A stretch of 64,000 bases of DNA, taken from assembly GCA_963850915.1 (NCBI GenBank), contig CAWKND010000010.1, forward strand, positions 372,001-436,000, read 5' to 3'. Below, one piece after another: positions 55,851 through 64,000 of the stretch. Under the pieces are notes generated by a model. That model worked only from the letters and a program-made list of their open reading frames with translations. It was not told the origin of the DNA and did not search any database. Position 1 is the first letter of the stretch; each line of letters opens with the position of its first letter. This stretch comes from CAVTWH01 sp963850915 (GTDB lineage: Bacteria; Actinomycetota; Actinomycetes; Mycobacteriales; Micromonosporaceae). The position numbers and the translations under genes are program-made.

Positions 55851-56777
55851 GTGACCGGGCAGGCACGACGCGGCGCCGTCGTGGACCCGCCGCGCACCGA
55901 AGTCCCCACCAACCCGACACCAACCACCGCAACGGATCCAGCACTCGCCGCGTGGCGCCGGGTCGAGGTGATCCGCCGCGAATGGCTCGCCGTGGGCCTG
56001 GCCACCGAACGGGCCGATCGGCCGGCCACCGAGGAGAGCCTGGCGGCGCTCTACGCCCGGCACGGCCGCGGCCGACCCCGCTTCGTCTGGGTCGACTCGC
56101 CGTTGGCGGCCCGCAAACACCTGACCGGCCTGCCGACCCACGAGGACCTGCGGCGGTGGATCGTCGGCCGGCCACCACCCGGGGTACCCCCGATCGCCAG
56201 TGATCTGGCCGCCGGCCTGTCCCGGCTGCGCAGTTCGCTGGCGGATGCCGTCGTCCAGCCGAGCTTCGACCGGCCGCCACCCAAACGCAAACCCCACGAG
56301 CCGTGGCCGATCCTCCCGGCCGCGGACGCGTTGCGGCTGGGCGTGCCGTTCTCCGAGATGATCCGCCAGGGGGTACGGGAAGCCTTACGCACCAGCCTTT
56401 CCGAGGGCTTCGCACTGCCGGTACGCACCGCGCTCGCCGGCAGCGGGCCGGTACAGGTCGGGTGGTACGGCCAGCAGGAGGCGTACTGGATCGCCGTCTT
56501 CGACGGGTACCGCCGGCTCGGCCTGGCCCACTACCCGCGCGCCGACAGCGAGCACTTCGAGTACTGGGCGACGCTGGCCCGCTCGGCTGGCTGGTGGTGG
56601 CCGGGCGAACAGTTCTGCGTCGTCGTCGAACGCCCGGCACTCGTGCACACCGAGCCGGTACCCGGTGCGTGGCACGAGCAGCTCCGGCTGCGCAGCGGTA
56701 CCGAGCCGGCCGTCGAGTACCGCGACGGCTGGCGCCCCGACCTCAACACGTTCGCCGGCCGCGGCCCCCGTAGATAG
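55851..56777 (+). CDS. Conserved hypothetical protein (DUF6745-like)
   Basis: 308 residues. No membrane segments. The conserved-looking C-terminal half contains WPILPAADALRLGVPFSEMI, YWIAVFDGYRRLGLAHYPRA and ARSAGWWWPGEQFCVVVERP, resembling DUF6745-type proteins of actinobacteria. Function unknown. GTG 55851 is adopted without a clear ribosome-binding site; a GTG at about 55881 is possible. Confidence 0.75.
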   Translation: MTGQARRGAVVDPPRTEVPTNPTPTTATDPALAAWRRVEVIRREWLAVGLATERADRPATEESLAALYARHGRGRPRFVWVDSPLAARKHLTGLPTHEDLRRWIVGRPPPGVPPIASDLAAGLSRLRSSLADAVVQPSFDRPPPKRKPHEPWPILPAADALRLGVPFSEMIRQGVREALRTSLSEGFALPVRTALAGSGPVQVGWYGQQEAYWIAVFDGYRRLGLAHYPRADSEHFEYWATLARSAGWWWPGEQFCVVVERPALVHTEPVPGAWHEQLRLRSGTEPAVEYRDGWRPDLNTFAGRGPRR

Positions 56778-56848
56778 CTCCAGCACGGGGCTGGCCCGGG
56801 AGCGACGCTTCCGGGCCGGCCCTGCGACCCGGCGCCGCAGGCGGGGAC

Positions 56849-56854
56849 TACCGT
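56849..56854 (+). promoter_or_regulatory. -10 box TACCGT of the HEAT-repeat gene
   Basis: TACCGT, 6 nt, GTG at 56861. Leaderless spacing. Confidence 0.55.
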
Positions 56855-56860
56855 TGCCCG

Positions 56861-57706
56861 GTGGACTCAGCTGACCTGCGCTCGCTTCGGGAGGGCGATC
56901 TCGACGCCCGCGAGGAGAGCCTCTACCGCCTGCTCGACCGGGCGCGGCGGGCCGACGACGAGTCCGCGACCGCCGCGCTGCGTACCCTCGTGCGCGACTA
57001 CCCGGATTTCCATCGCGGGCTCTACAGCGTGGCGCTCAACCACGCCGCCGTGTTCGGGGATGCGAGCCTGCAACCGGCGCTGCTCGCCGCGCTCGCCGAC
57101 ACCCGGTACAACTGCCAGGCCTGGGCGGCGATGGGCTGCACGGCGCTCGGCATCCACGAGGCGGTACCCGGCCTGCTGGCGCTGCTGGAGCGCGACGACT
57201 GGCTCTCCCGCGAGCAGGGCGTCATCGGCCTCGGTGAGCTCGGCGACGACACCGTGGTACCCACGCTGGCGGCACTGTTGAACGATCCCACCGACTTCAT
57301 GCGGGAGCGCGCGGCCGAGGCGCTCGCCACGATCGGGAGCGACATGGCACTCGAGGCGCTCTGGGACGCCTTCGACCACCGCACCTTCCCGCGGATCGGT
57401 TACGTGGCAAGCGCGCTGGCCCTCTTCACGCCCGAGGTCATCCCGCGACTGTTGGTGGCGGCCGACAGCCCGGAGCCGGACACCCGGTACTGGGCCGCGG
57501 TCGCGCTCGGCTCGACCGGGGACGAGCAGGTGATCCCGACCCTGGAGCGGTTGTTGCAGGACAAGGGAGTCACGGTGTTCGACGGCTGGGTCGGCGTGGC
57601 CGCGAAGAAGGCACTGCGTACCCAGCGCCGGATCCAGGCGGCGATCGCCAGCCGGGGCGCCCCGGAAAGCGCGGAGGAGAGCGCTTCTGACGGGGGTACC
57701 CCCTAG
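56861..57706 (+). CDS. HEAT-repeat (PBS-lyase-like) protein
   Basis: 281 residues built of about six helical pairs of HEAT/PBS-lyase type (LLALLERDDWLSREQGVIGL, DTVVPTLAALLNDPTDFMRE, EVIPRLLVAADSPEPDTRYW, QVIPTLERLLQDKG). Such proteins are scaffolds for protein-protein contacts; the partner is unknown. Its stop overlaps the convergent DUF2786 gene by 4 bp. Confidence 0.87.
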   Translation: MDSADLRSLREGDLDAREESLYRLLDRARRADDESATAALRTLVRDYPDFHRGLYSVALNHAAVFGDASLQPALLAALADTRYNCQAWAAMGCTALGIHEAVPGLLALLERDDWLSREQGVIGLGELGDDTVVPTLAALLNDPTDFMRERAAEALATIGSDMALEALWDAFDHRTFPRIGYVASALALFTPEVIPRLLVAADSPEPDTRYWAAVALGSTGDEQVIPTLERLLQDKGVTVFDGWVGVAAKKALRTQRRIQAAIASRGAPESAEESASDGGTP

Positions 57707-58875
57707 GTTTTGTTGTGTAGCGCGGCTTTGTCGGCGGCCGCGCGGCCGGAGTCCCAGCCTTCCAGGCTCTCCACCCGGCTGCCGCGCCCACGGACGGTGT
57801 TCGGGAAGACGCGCTGCAGGCTCTCCCGGACCTCGCGGTCGCGGGCGGCAAGAACAGGCAGGAGATCGGCGGTACCGGCAACCTCGGCCACCGCCGCGTC
57901 GGCGGCACTCGTCAACCGCTCCCCGATCCGCACCGCGAAAGCAACGAGGAACGACTGGCGGAACGTTTTGAGGCGCGCCCGACCGGCCTTCCCACCGGGC
58001 GGCTCGCTGCGTGCCATCGCCCGGTGCGCCTGGACGAGCAGCGAAGTGTAGAGCAGGTCGACGGCGTCGATGTCGGCGTCGTAGCCGAAGACCGTGGCGA
58101 AGCCGAACTCCGGCGACCACACCGTGGCGCACCGGTTGGCCTCCGCGACGGCGTGCAGGAGGGCCGCCTTCTCCCCCTCGTACGGGTGGTCCACGCCGAT
58201 CCGGCTGGCGAACGGTACGACCGTTGTGCTGTCCGAGCGCGCCGCGACGAGTGCCTCGTCGATGCTGTACCGGCTCACCAACTCCTGTGCCTTAGCCGTG
58301 TACGCCTCCGCCTCCGCCGGGAAGGTACTCGACTCGGCCTTGGCCAGCAGCGCCCGGACCCGCTCCAGCAGCCGTACCTCACCCGGTGAACGGTTGGCGT
58401 GCAAGGCTTTGGTGGAGCCGGGAGGCGGGATGAGCACCTCGATCGCCGGTAACTCGGACAGGATGGCGAGCAGGGTCAGCGCGATGTCGAGGACAGCCAC
58501 CCGGTCGAGTCGCCAGCGGGTACCGGCTTCGGTGAAGTAGCTGCCGGTACCGCTCCACCAGCGTTGCGCACCAAGCGATTCGGCCTGTGCCCGCCACTGC
58601 TCGTCGACGGCTGTGTCGGGGAACCGCGCCAGGTGGGCCGCTACCGCGTCGGTCACCAGGTGGGCGTGCGTCAGGTGTCCGCGCCGCGCGACAACCCGGT
58701 GCAGCTCCACCGGCTGCCAACCACCGCGCCACAATCTGGCGCACGCCTCCTCGAGCACTGCGAACAGCACCGGATCGACGTCGCTCGGTGGGGCGACCGC
58801 GAGCACGTCCAGGCCGGCCTCGTACCCGACCGTCCCGTCGAGTACCCCCTGGATTGTCTTCCGCACCGTCCCCAC
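57703..58875 (-). CDS. DUF2786 domain protein
   Basis: 390 residues. The DUF2786 segment is at about 165-205 (LLERVRALLAKAESSTFPAE, AYTAKAQELVSRYSID). The flanking helical regions are unassigned. No enzymatic motif or membrane segment is evident. The start GTG is 6 nt after TAGGCT. Confidence 0.85.
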   Translation of the reverse strand: MGTVRKTIQGVLDGTVGYEAGLDVLAVAPPSDVDPVLFAVLEEACARLWRGGWQPVELHRVVARRGHLTHAHLVTDAVAAHLARFPDTAVDEQWRAQAESLGAQRWWSGTGSYFTEAGTRWRLDRVAVLDIALTLLAILSELPAIEVLIPPPGSTKALHANRSPGEVRLLERVRALLAKAESSTFPAEAEAYTAKAQELVSRYSIDEALVAARSDSTTVVPFASRIGVDHPYEGEKAALLHAVAEANRCATVWSPEFGFATVFGYDADIDAVDLLYTSLLVQAHRAMARSEPPGGKAGRARLKTFRQSFLVAFAVRIGERLTSAADAAVAEVAGTADLLPVLAARDREVRESLQRVFPNTVRGRGSRVESLEGWDSGRAAADKAALHNKT

Positions 58876-58881
58876 CGACCC

Positions 58882-58887
58882 AGCCTA
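58882..58887 (-). promoter_or_regulatory. -10 box TAGGCT of the DUF2786 gene
   Basis: On the minus strand TAGGCT, 6 nt, GTG at 58875. Confidence 0.6.
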
Positions 58888-58962
58888 CGGAGCCCGGCGG
58901 GGCTGCCGACGGCGGCCGGCCGCGCTAGGGTCGGGCGGTCATCCACAGATGGTGAGGTATCA

Positions 58963-60096
58963 ATGTCCGACCCCTGGCGCGGCGACGCTTCCCGGACAGC
59001 GGAGCTTTCCCCGGTACCGCAGCCCAACCGCAACCGGCTCGTTGTCATCGTCGGTGCCGGCGCGGCGGTAGCGGTGATCGCCGCCGCCGTGGTCTGGGCC
59101 GGGCTGACCTGGTCCAGCCCGGCCACGCACAACACGGCGCAGGCTCCGGGCAGCGACGCGCAGCCGGTCGCCATGTCGGCGTGGCCGACCGACTCGGCCA
59201 GCCCGAGCGCCTCCGCCAGCCCGTCGGCCAGTGTCTCGCCGTCGGCAACACCGTCGGCGTCCGGGAAACCCTCCACCGCGGCCCCGGTCATCCCGGCCGG
59301 CCCGACCCTGTGCGGTGCCTCGTTCGCCACCGCCAGCGGCCAGACCTACCTCGGCACGCTGCAACAGGAAGAGACGATGATCGGCGGGCTGCGCTCGGTG
59401 CGGGTGTTCTACCCCGGCGCCCCGAGTGCGTGGCCGGGGAACGCCGGCAACGTCAACCGTACGGTGATCGTGTCGTTCAAGTTCACCCCGACAGACGTGA
59501 CCGCGGGCAAGGAAGACACCGCCATGCGTACCTGGTTCGCCAGTGCGCCAAGGGATCGGGACGTCTACTGGGTCTACTACCACGAACCCGAGGACCAGAT
59601 CGCCAAGTCCGTCTTCACCGCTGCCGACTACCGGGCCGCGTGGACCCACCTGGCGGCGCTGGCCCGGGCAGCCGGCAATCCACGGCTGCACGCCACGCTG
59701 GTACTCATGCAGTGGTCGGTCAACCCGTCGAGTGGCCGCAACTGGAAGGACTACTACGCCGGTGACAACGTCATCGACGTCATCGGCTGGGATGTCTACA
59801 ACCTCAACGACACCAAGGGCACCTACTCGACCGCATCGGCACTGATCAATCCGGTGATCGCCGCTTCCAACTCGGTACACAAACCGTGGGGAGTCGCGGA
59901 ACTGGGCAGCGCCAAGGTCCCGTCCGACCCGTCGGGTACCGCCCGCGCCGCGTGGCTCTCCTCGGTGGTCACCGCACTGCGCCAGGGCAAGGCGCTCTGG
60001 GCCGCGTACTTCGACCTCAACTGGGACGCCAGCCACGACTACCGGCTCCGCGACACCGCAAGCGAAAACGTCTGGCGTACCTTCTGCAACTCCTGA
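58963..60096 (+). CDS. Membrane-anchored glycoside hydrolase, GH26-like
   Basis: 377 residues: a cytosolic stub, one membrane helix (VVIVGAGAAVAVIAAAVVWAGL), a Ser/Pro/Ala linker (about 65-105) and a TIM-barrel-like domain. VYWVYYHEPED fits the acid/base Glu region and PWGVAELGS the nucleophile Glu, as in GH26/GH-A mannanase-like enzymes. It acts outside the membrane on a glycan not identifiable here. ATG 58963 has GAGG 5-6 nt upstream. Confidence 0.82.
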   Translation: MSDPWRGDASRTAELSPVPQPNRNRLVVIVGAGAAVAVIAAAVVWAGLTWSSPATHNTAQAPGSDAQPVAMSAWPTDSASPSASASPSASVSPSATPSASGKPSTAAPVIPAGPTLCGASFATASGQTYLGTLQQEETMIGGLRSVRVFYPGAPSAWPGNAGNVNRTVIVSFKFTPTDVTAGKEDTAMRTWFASAPRDRDVYWVYYHEPEDQIAKSVFTAADYRAAWTHLAALARAAGNPRLHATLVLMQWSVNPSSGRNWKDYYAGDNVIDVIGWDVYNLNDTKGTYSTASALINPVIAASNSVHKPWGVAELGSAKVPSDPSGTARAAWLSSVVTALRQGKALWAAYFDLNWDASHDYRLRDTASENVWRTFCNS

Positions 60097-60133
60097 TCGC
60101 TGCCGCACGCGGCCCGCGAAGGAGAGGTGACCG

Positions 60134-61027
60134 ATGAAGATGCACCGCGATCAGGTGGACGTATCGGTCGACACCGTTGCCCTGCTCGTGGCCGATCAGT
60201 TCCCGCACTGGCGCGACGAGCCGGTACGGCCGGTGGCCTCGGGGGGTACCGTCAACGCGCTCTTCCGCCTCGGCGACAAGGTGGTCCTGCGGCTGCCTCT
60301 ACTGCCCAGCGCCGAACAGGCGAAGCGCCACGCGCTCCAGCAGGAGCAGGACAACGCCCGGCGCCTCGCCGGCGTGGTCAGCGTCGAGGTACCCCGGCCG
60401 CTCGGGCTCGGCCACCCCGGCGTCGGGTACCCGGGCTGGTGGTCGGCGTACCGGTGGATCCCCGGCCGGATCGCCGATGTGGCAAGCGTCGCCGATCCCG
60501 CAGGCTTCGCCCGCGACCTCGCGCGCTTTGTCCGTGACGTGCACGTGCTGGACACCGGCGGGCAGACGTGGGACGGCCGTTCCCGCGGCGGCCCGCTGAC
60601 CGGCCTGGACGGCAGGGTACGCAGGGCGCTGGTCAACAGTGCCGACCTCATCGACACCGGCCCCATCTCCCAGGCCTGGGAGAAGTGCCTCGCTGCGCCG
60701 GCACGCACCGGTACCGACGTCTGGATCCACGCCGACCTCATGCCCGGCAACCTCCTCGTCCGGGACGGCCGGCTCGCCGCGGTGATCGACCTCGGCTCGT
60801 TGTGCATCGGCGATCCCGCGGTCGACCTGATGCCGGCGTGGAACCTGCTCGACGGCGCCGCACGCGCCGCCTACCGCGCCGCGCTCGACATCGACGACGC
60901 CGCCTGGCAGCGCGGCCGTGGCTGGGCCCTGGCCCAGGCCATCATCGCGCTGCCGTACTACGTCAACACCAACCCGCACATGACCGCGGTGGCCCGGGCC
61001 ACCCTCACCGCTGTCCTCGACAGCTGA
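60134..61027 (+). CDS. Aminoglycoside phosphotransferase (APH) family kinase
   Basis: 297 residues. APH/choline-kinase fold: N-lobe ASGGTVNALFRLGDKVVLRL, catalytic loop WIHADLMPGNLLV (HxDxxxxN) and metal motif AVIDLGSLCIGDPAVDLMPAW. The family phosphorylates small molecules; most chromosomal members are not resistance genes and the substrate is unknown. GGAGAGG precedes ATG 60134. It follows the GH gene by 37 nt. Confidence 0.88.
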   Translation: MKMHRDQVDVSVDTVALLVADQFPHWRDEPVRPVASGGTVNALFRLGDKVVLRLPLLPSAEQAKRHALQQEQDNARRLAGVVSVEVPRPLGLGHPGVGYPGWWSAYRWIPGRIADVASVADPAGFARDLARFVRDVHVLDTGGQTWDGRSRGGPLTGLDGRVRRALVNSADLIDTGPISQAWEKCLAAPARTGTDVWIHADLMPGNLLVRDGRLAAVIDLGSLCIGDPAVDLMPAWNLLDGAARAAYRAALDIDDAAWQRGRGWALAQAIIALPYYVNTNPHMTAVARATLTAVLDS

Positions 61028-61186
61028 CTGCTCAAAGGGCAGCGGCCAGCCTGCCGTGCCTGACGTGCGGTCGCGCTACGTTGCCAGATCTGCGGCGGTA
61101 CACCGTGTCATCCGAGCGCGCGCCAGCCGACCGCGCCCCACCGCGTCGGCTGCGAAACTCGCTGTCCGGTTGCTGGTGCACGGTGA

Positions 61187-61192
61187 TAGACA
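61187..61192 (+). promoter_or_regulatory. -10 box TAGACA of the next gene
   Basis: TAGACA, 6 nt, GTG at 61199. A weaker match to TAnnnT but the same spacing. Confidence 0.4.
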
Positions 61193-61198
61193 GCCGGA

Positions 61199-62005
61199 GT
61201 GGAAAACACCCTGGCGTTCCCCGATCTGCTGCGGCTGATCGACGAACGGTCGTCCGCCTTCCGTGCCGCTGTCGCCGCCGCGCCCAGCCTCGACGTGCAG
61301 GTACCGACATGCCCCGAGTGGACGCTGTTCGATCTGGTGCAGCATCTGGGCGTCGGGCGCCGCAAATGGGCCGCCATCGTCGCCGCGGGGCCTGCCGACG
61401 CTCCCCCGGACAAGTCCGTATGGGAGGACGGCCCGGCTGCGCCTCGGGAACGCGAGGCGCTGCTGGCCTGGCTGGCCGCATCGACGCAGGAGCTACTGGA
61501 CGCACTGCGGGAGGGCGGCCCGGATCGCGCCTGCTGGACGAGGTGGGGGGATTCGCAGACGCCGCAGACCTGCGGTGGCGTCGCCCGGCACCAGGTCCAG
61601 GAAATCGCGGTACACACCTACGACGCACAGGTCACTGTGGGCGCACCGCAGTCGCTACCGGAGGACGTGGCACTCGACGGTGTCGAGGAGTTCCAGTTCA
61701 CCTGCGTCGCAACGACGGTCGCCTGGCCGCACGAGCCTGCTGTCGTCGATTACCACGCCACCGAGGGCCGCTCCTGGCGCCTCTGGCTCTCCGGCGACGG
61801 AGCACGGATCGCTCGCCTGGCCGCACCCGGTACCGTGCCCGCCACCGCTGCCGGCGAGGACCCGGAGGTGGCCGACGTGTCGGCGTCGGGTACGGCCAGT
61901 GAGCTCGTCCTCTGGTTCTACGGCCGCATTCCGACGGATTCCCTGAAGCTCGACGGCGACCTACGCATCCTCGACCAGCTCATCGCCTGGGACCCGGACG
62001 AGTAG
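61199..62005 (+). CDS. Maleylpyruvate isomerase family mycothiol-dependent enzyme
   Basis: 268 residues. DinB-like bundle with VPTCPEWTLFDLVQHLGVG (His ligand region) and VARHQVQEIAVHTYDAQV (Glu and His ligands), then a C-terminal SCP2-like extension (about 165-268) common in this family. It is a second, divergent relative of the protein at 4177. Substrate unknown. Confidence 0.88.
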   Translation: MENTLAFPDLLRLIDERSSAFRAAVAAAPSLDVQVPTCPEWTLFDLVQHLGVGRRKWAAIVAAGPADAPPDKSVWEDGPAAPREREALLAWLAASTQELLDALREGGPDRACWTRWGDSQTPQTCGGVARHQVQEIAVHTYDAQVTVGAPQSLPEDVALDGVEEFQFTCVATTVAWPHEPAVVDYHATEGRSWRLWLSGDGARIARLAAPGTVPATAAGEDPEVADVSASGTASELVLWFYGRIPTDSLKLDGDLRILDQLIAWDPDE

Positions 62006-62157
62006 GGCGTAGCAGCCGCGCTGAGCACTCGAGGCGTCCGAATGACCTGATTCATACAGATGCCGAGCGTTGTCTCCTGGTTGACACTCGTCGAAGGGGA
62101 ATTGACGCATGCTGTGCGGGTCGCGCCAAAAGCCCGGTGCGCAGAAGGGAGCCCTCC

Positions 62158-64000
62158 ATGCCGTCCGCGCAGCAGCCGGCCGGTGCGTTCGGGTCACTAC
62201 CCGACCCGGGGCGGGCCGGTACCCTCGACGATCTTGTCGAGCAGCTGCGGTTGTTGAAGGTGTGGGCCGGCGATCCGTCGTACGAGTGGATCAAGGAGCA
62301 GGTCAACGCGGCGTGGACGGCATCCGGCCGGCCGGCTGGGGAGCTGGCCGGCAAGACCACCGTCGTGGACTGCTTCCGACCAGGTCGGCGGCGACTGAAC
62401 ACCGACCTGGTGGTGGCCGTTGTTGCCGCGCTGCACCCGGACGCCGGGTACGTGACGCAGTGGCGGCAGGCGCTGCAGGTGATCGGTGGGCGCGCGGAGG
62501 CGGCGGCGCAGGTACGGGTCCAGGACGCGCTGCCGCCGGACCTGGCCGGGTTCACCGGCCGTAACGCCGAGGTGGAGCGGCTGTGCCGGGCACTGCGCAG
62601 CGCCGCCAACGGCGACCCGTCAGCGGTGTCGGCGATCGCCGGGATGGCCGGGGTCGGCAAGACCCAGCTCGCCGTCCACGCCGCCCATCTCTTCGCCCAA
62701 GAACAGCCGCCGGACCGGGTACTCTTCGTCAACCTGCGCGGGTTCCACGCCGACGCCGGTCAGCCGCCGGCCGACCCGGCCGCCGTACTCGACGGCTTCC
62801 TGCGCCTGCTCGGCATGCCCGGCCAGCAGATCCCGCACACCCTGTCCGGCCGTACCGCTGCCTACCGTCAGCGCCTTGCCGGCACCCGCACGCTGGTGGT
62901 GCTGGACAACGCCGCCGACGCCGAGCAGGTACGCCCGCTGCTGCCCGAGGTCGTCGGCTGCCCGGTACTGGTCACCAGCCGGCGTACCCTCGCCGCACCC
63001 CAGCGCGCAACGCACGTGTCGGTGGACGTGTTCACCCCGGACGAGGCGCTCGGGTATCTCGCCCGGGCGGTACCCGATATCCCGGTCGGCGCCGACCGCG
63101 GCGCCCTGGCCCGAATCGCCCGCCGCTGCGGCCACCTGCCGCTGGCGCTGGGCCTGGTCGCCGCGCACATGCGCGGCAAGCCGGGCTGGACGCTGACCGA
63201 CCACGCCGACCGGCTCGACGAACGCCGCCAGCGGCTTCACCTGGACAGCGGGGTGGAGCTCGCCCTCGACCTGTCCTACCAGCACCTGTCCGGCGACCGG
63301 CAGCGGCTGCTGCGGCTGGTGGCGCTGCACCCCGGCCAGGACTTCGACGCGTACGCCGCGGCAGCGCTGGCCGGTACCGACCTGCCGACCGCCGGTACCC
63401 AGCTGGCTGATCTGTGCCGGGACCAGCTGCTGCAACTGGCCTCAGCCGGCCGGTACACGCTGCACGATCTGGTCCGCGCCTACGCCACCGGCCGCGCGAA
63501 CGACGAGGACCGCCCACCCGACCGGCGCGCCGCCCTGACCCGGCTGTTCGACTACTACCTGGCCGCCGGCGGGTCGGCGATGGACACCCTGTACCCGGCC
63601 GAGGCGCACCGCCGACCCCGGATACCCGCGGTGGCGAGCCCGGTACCGGTGCTGAGCGACCCGGACACCGCGCTGGCCTGGCTGGACATCGAACGCCCGG
63701 TCCTGCTTGCGGTCTGCGCGCACACCGCCGGGTACGGCTGGCCCAGCCACGCCACCCGGCTGGCCGGCACGCTGTACCGCTACCTCGCCGGCGGGTACCA
63801 CGCCGACGCGCTCGCCGTCCACGGGCACGCCCTCACCGCCGCGCGAGGCGCAGCCGACCGCGCCGGCGAGGCCGACGCGCTGAGTAACCTGGGCGCCGCC
63901 CACCTGATGCTCGGCGGGTACGGTGCGGCGGCCGCGAACCTCGAGCAGGCCCTGCACCTGTACCGCGAGGTCGACCGCCCGGTTGGGCAGGCCCGTGCGC
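62158..64000 (+). CDS. STAND-type NB-ARC ATPase with TPR repeats (3' truncated)
   Basis: ATG 62158 (GGGAG 6-7 nt upstream) opens a frame that runs off the window (614 codons seen). The N-terminal ~110 residues include LRLLKVWAGDPSYEWIKEQVN, an HTH-like element often found in such regulators. NB-ARC follows (about 125-400: P-loop IAGMAGVGKTQLAVHAA, LVVLDNAADAEQV as Walker B, GHLPLALGLVAAHMRG), then a winged-helix region and TPRs (ALSNLGAAHLMLGGYGAAAANL). No BTAD domain is seen. It could be a transcriptional regulator or a signal-activated defence or metabolic switch. Confidence 0.9.
   Translation, partial: MPSAQQPAGAFGSLPDPGRAGTLDDLVEQLRLLKVWAGDPSYEWIKEQVNAAWTASGRPAGELAGKTTVVDCFRPGRRRLNTDLVVAVVAALHPDAGYVTQWRQALQVIGGRAEAAAQVRVQDALPPDLAGFTGRNAEVERLCRALRSAANGDPSAVSAIAGMAGVGKTQLAVHAAHLFAQEQPPDRVLFVNLRGFHADAGQPPADPAAVLDGFLRLLGMPGQQIPHTLSGRTAAYRQRLAGTRTLVVLDNAADAEQVRPLLPEVVGCPVLVTSRRTLAAPQRATHVSVDVFTPDEALGYLARAVPDIPVGADRGALARIARRCGHLPLALGLVAAHMRGKPGWTLTDHADRLDERRQRLHLDSGVELALDLSYQHLSGDRQRLLRLVALHPGQDFDAYAAAALAGTDLPTAGTQLADLCRDQLLQLASAGRYTLHDLVRAYATGRANDEDRPPDRRAALTRLFDYYLAAGGSAMDTLYPAEAHRRPRIPAVASPVPVLSDPDTALAWLDIERPVLLAVCAHTAGYGWPSHATRLAGTLYRYLAGGYHADALAVHGHALTAARGAADRAGEADALSNLGAAHLMLGGYGAAAANLEQALHLYREVDRPVGQARA

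Noticed and set aside
60134..61027. Antibiotic resistance gene
   Set aside because: The APH fold is shared by many metabolic kinases; nothing here specifies an aminoglycoside substrate.

Overview
The window is high-GC actinobacterial chromosome. Family-level hints point to Micromonosporaceae: very frequent GTAC/GGTACC, leaderless-type promoters (TAnnnT about 6 nt before an ATG or GTG), mycothiol-linked enzymes, a NB-ARC/TPR regulator and many Pro/Ala/Ser-rich tails. This assignment is inferred from style, not from a database search. Most of the sequence is ordinary chromosomal backbone. No rRNA, tRNA, insertion sequence, prophage or CRISPR array was recognised.

Layout. 0-6.6 kb: the end of proB, an ECF41-type sigma factor with an epimerase gene that carries a perfect ECF41 promoter, then proA, a mycothiol-dependent isomerase-like protein, a hydrolase and a cyclase-fold protein. 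6.7-19.4 kb: a block matching the M. tuberculosis Rv3206c-Rv3211 neighbourhood (moeZ, DUF3152, TetR, DUF3107, ferritin-like, DEAD-box helicase). Here it is expanded by a second DUF3152 gene, an alpha/beta hydrolase and a 1,115-residue repeat protein. 19.5-22.5 kb: a hypothetical protein, a methyltransferase and small proteins. 22.6-26.4 kb: a copper operon (csoR, copZ, an HxHP-motif membrane protein, copA) with a CsoR-type operator. 26.4-35.1 kb: cell-wall hydrolase, two K+ channels, FHA protein, VWA/solute-binding-like protein, DUF4097 lipoprotein, NhaA and an acetyltransferase. 35.2-41.0 kb: a 1.9-kresidue transglutaminase-like/DUF4011/SF1 helicase/Vsr-like nuclease protein, the best defence candidate. 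41-46 kb: EamA/LysR pair, a DUF433/PIN-like toxin-antitoxin pair with a broken toxin, and an SDR/TetR pair. 46-55.7 kb: polysaccharide deacetylase, a three-gene GT2 operon, and two tandem GT-C membrane glycosyltransferase genes full of single-base frameshifts. 55.8-64 kb: DUF, HEAT, DUF2786, a GH26-like secreted hydrolase, an APH-family kinase, a second mycothiol-type protein and the start of a STAND ATPase running off the end.

Cross-cutting observations. (1) At least a dozen genes share TAnnnT-N5-7-start spacing with no Shine-Dalgarno, implying leaderless transcripts. (2) GTAC is strongly over-represented (15 occurrences counted in 32521-33120). (3) Several genes end in short tandem duplications that include their own stop codon. 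(4) Single-nucleotide frameshifts break a DUF3152 gene, the helicase tail, the toxin, a membrane protein and both GT-C genes; these are either real decay or assembly error, and raw reads would decide.
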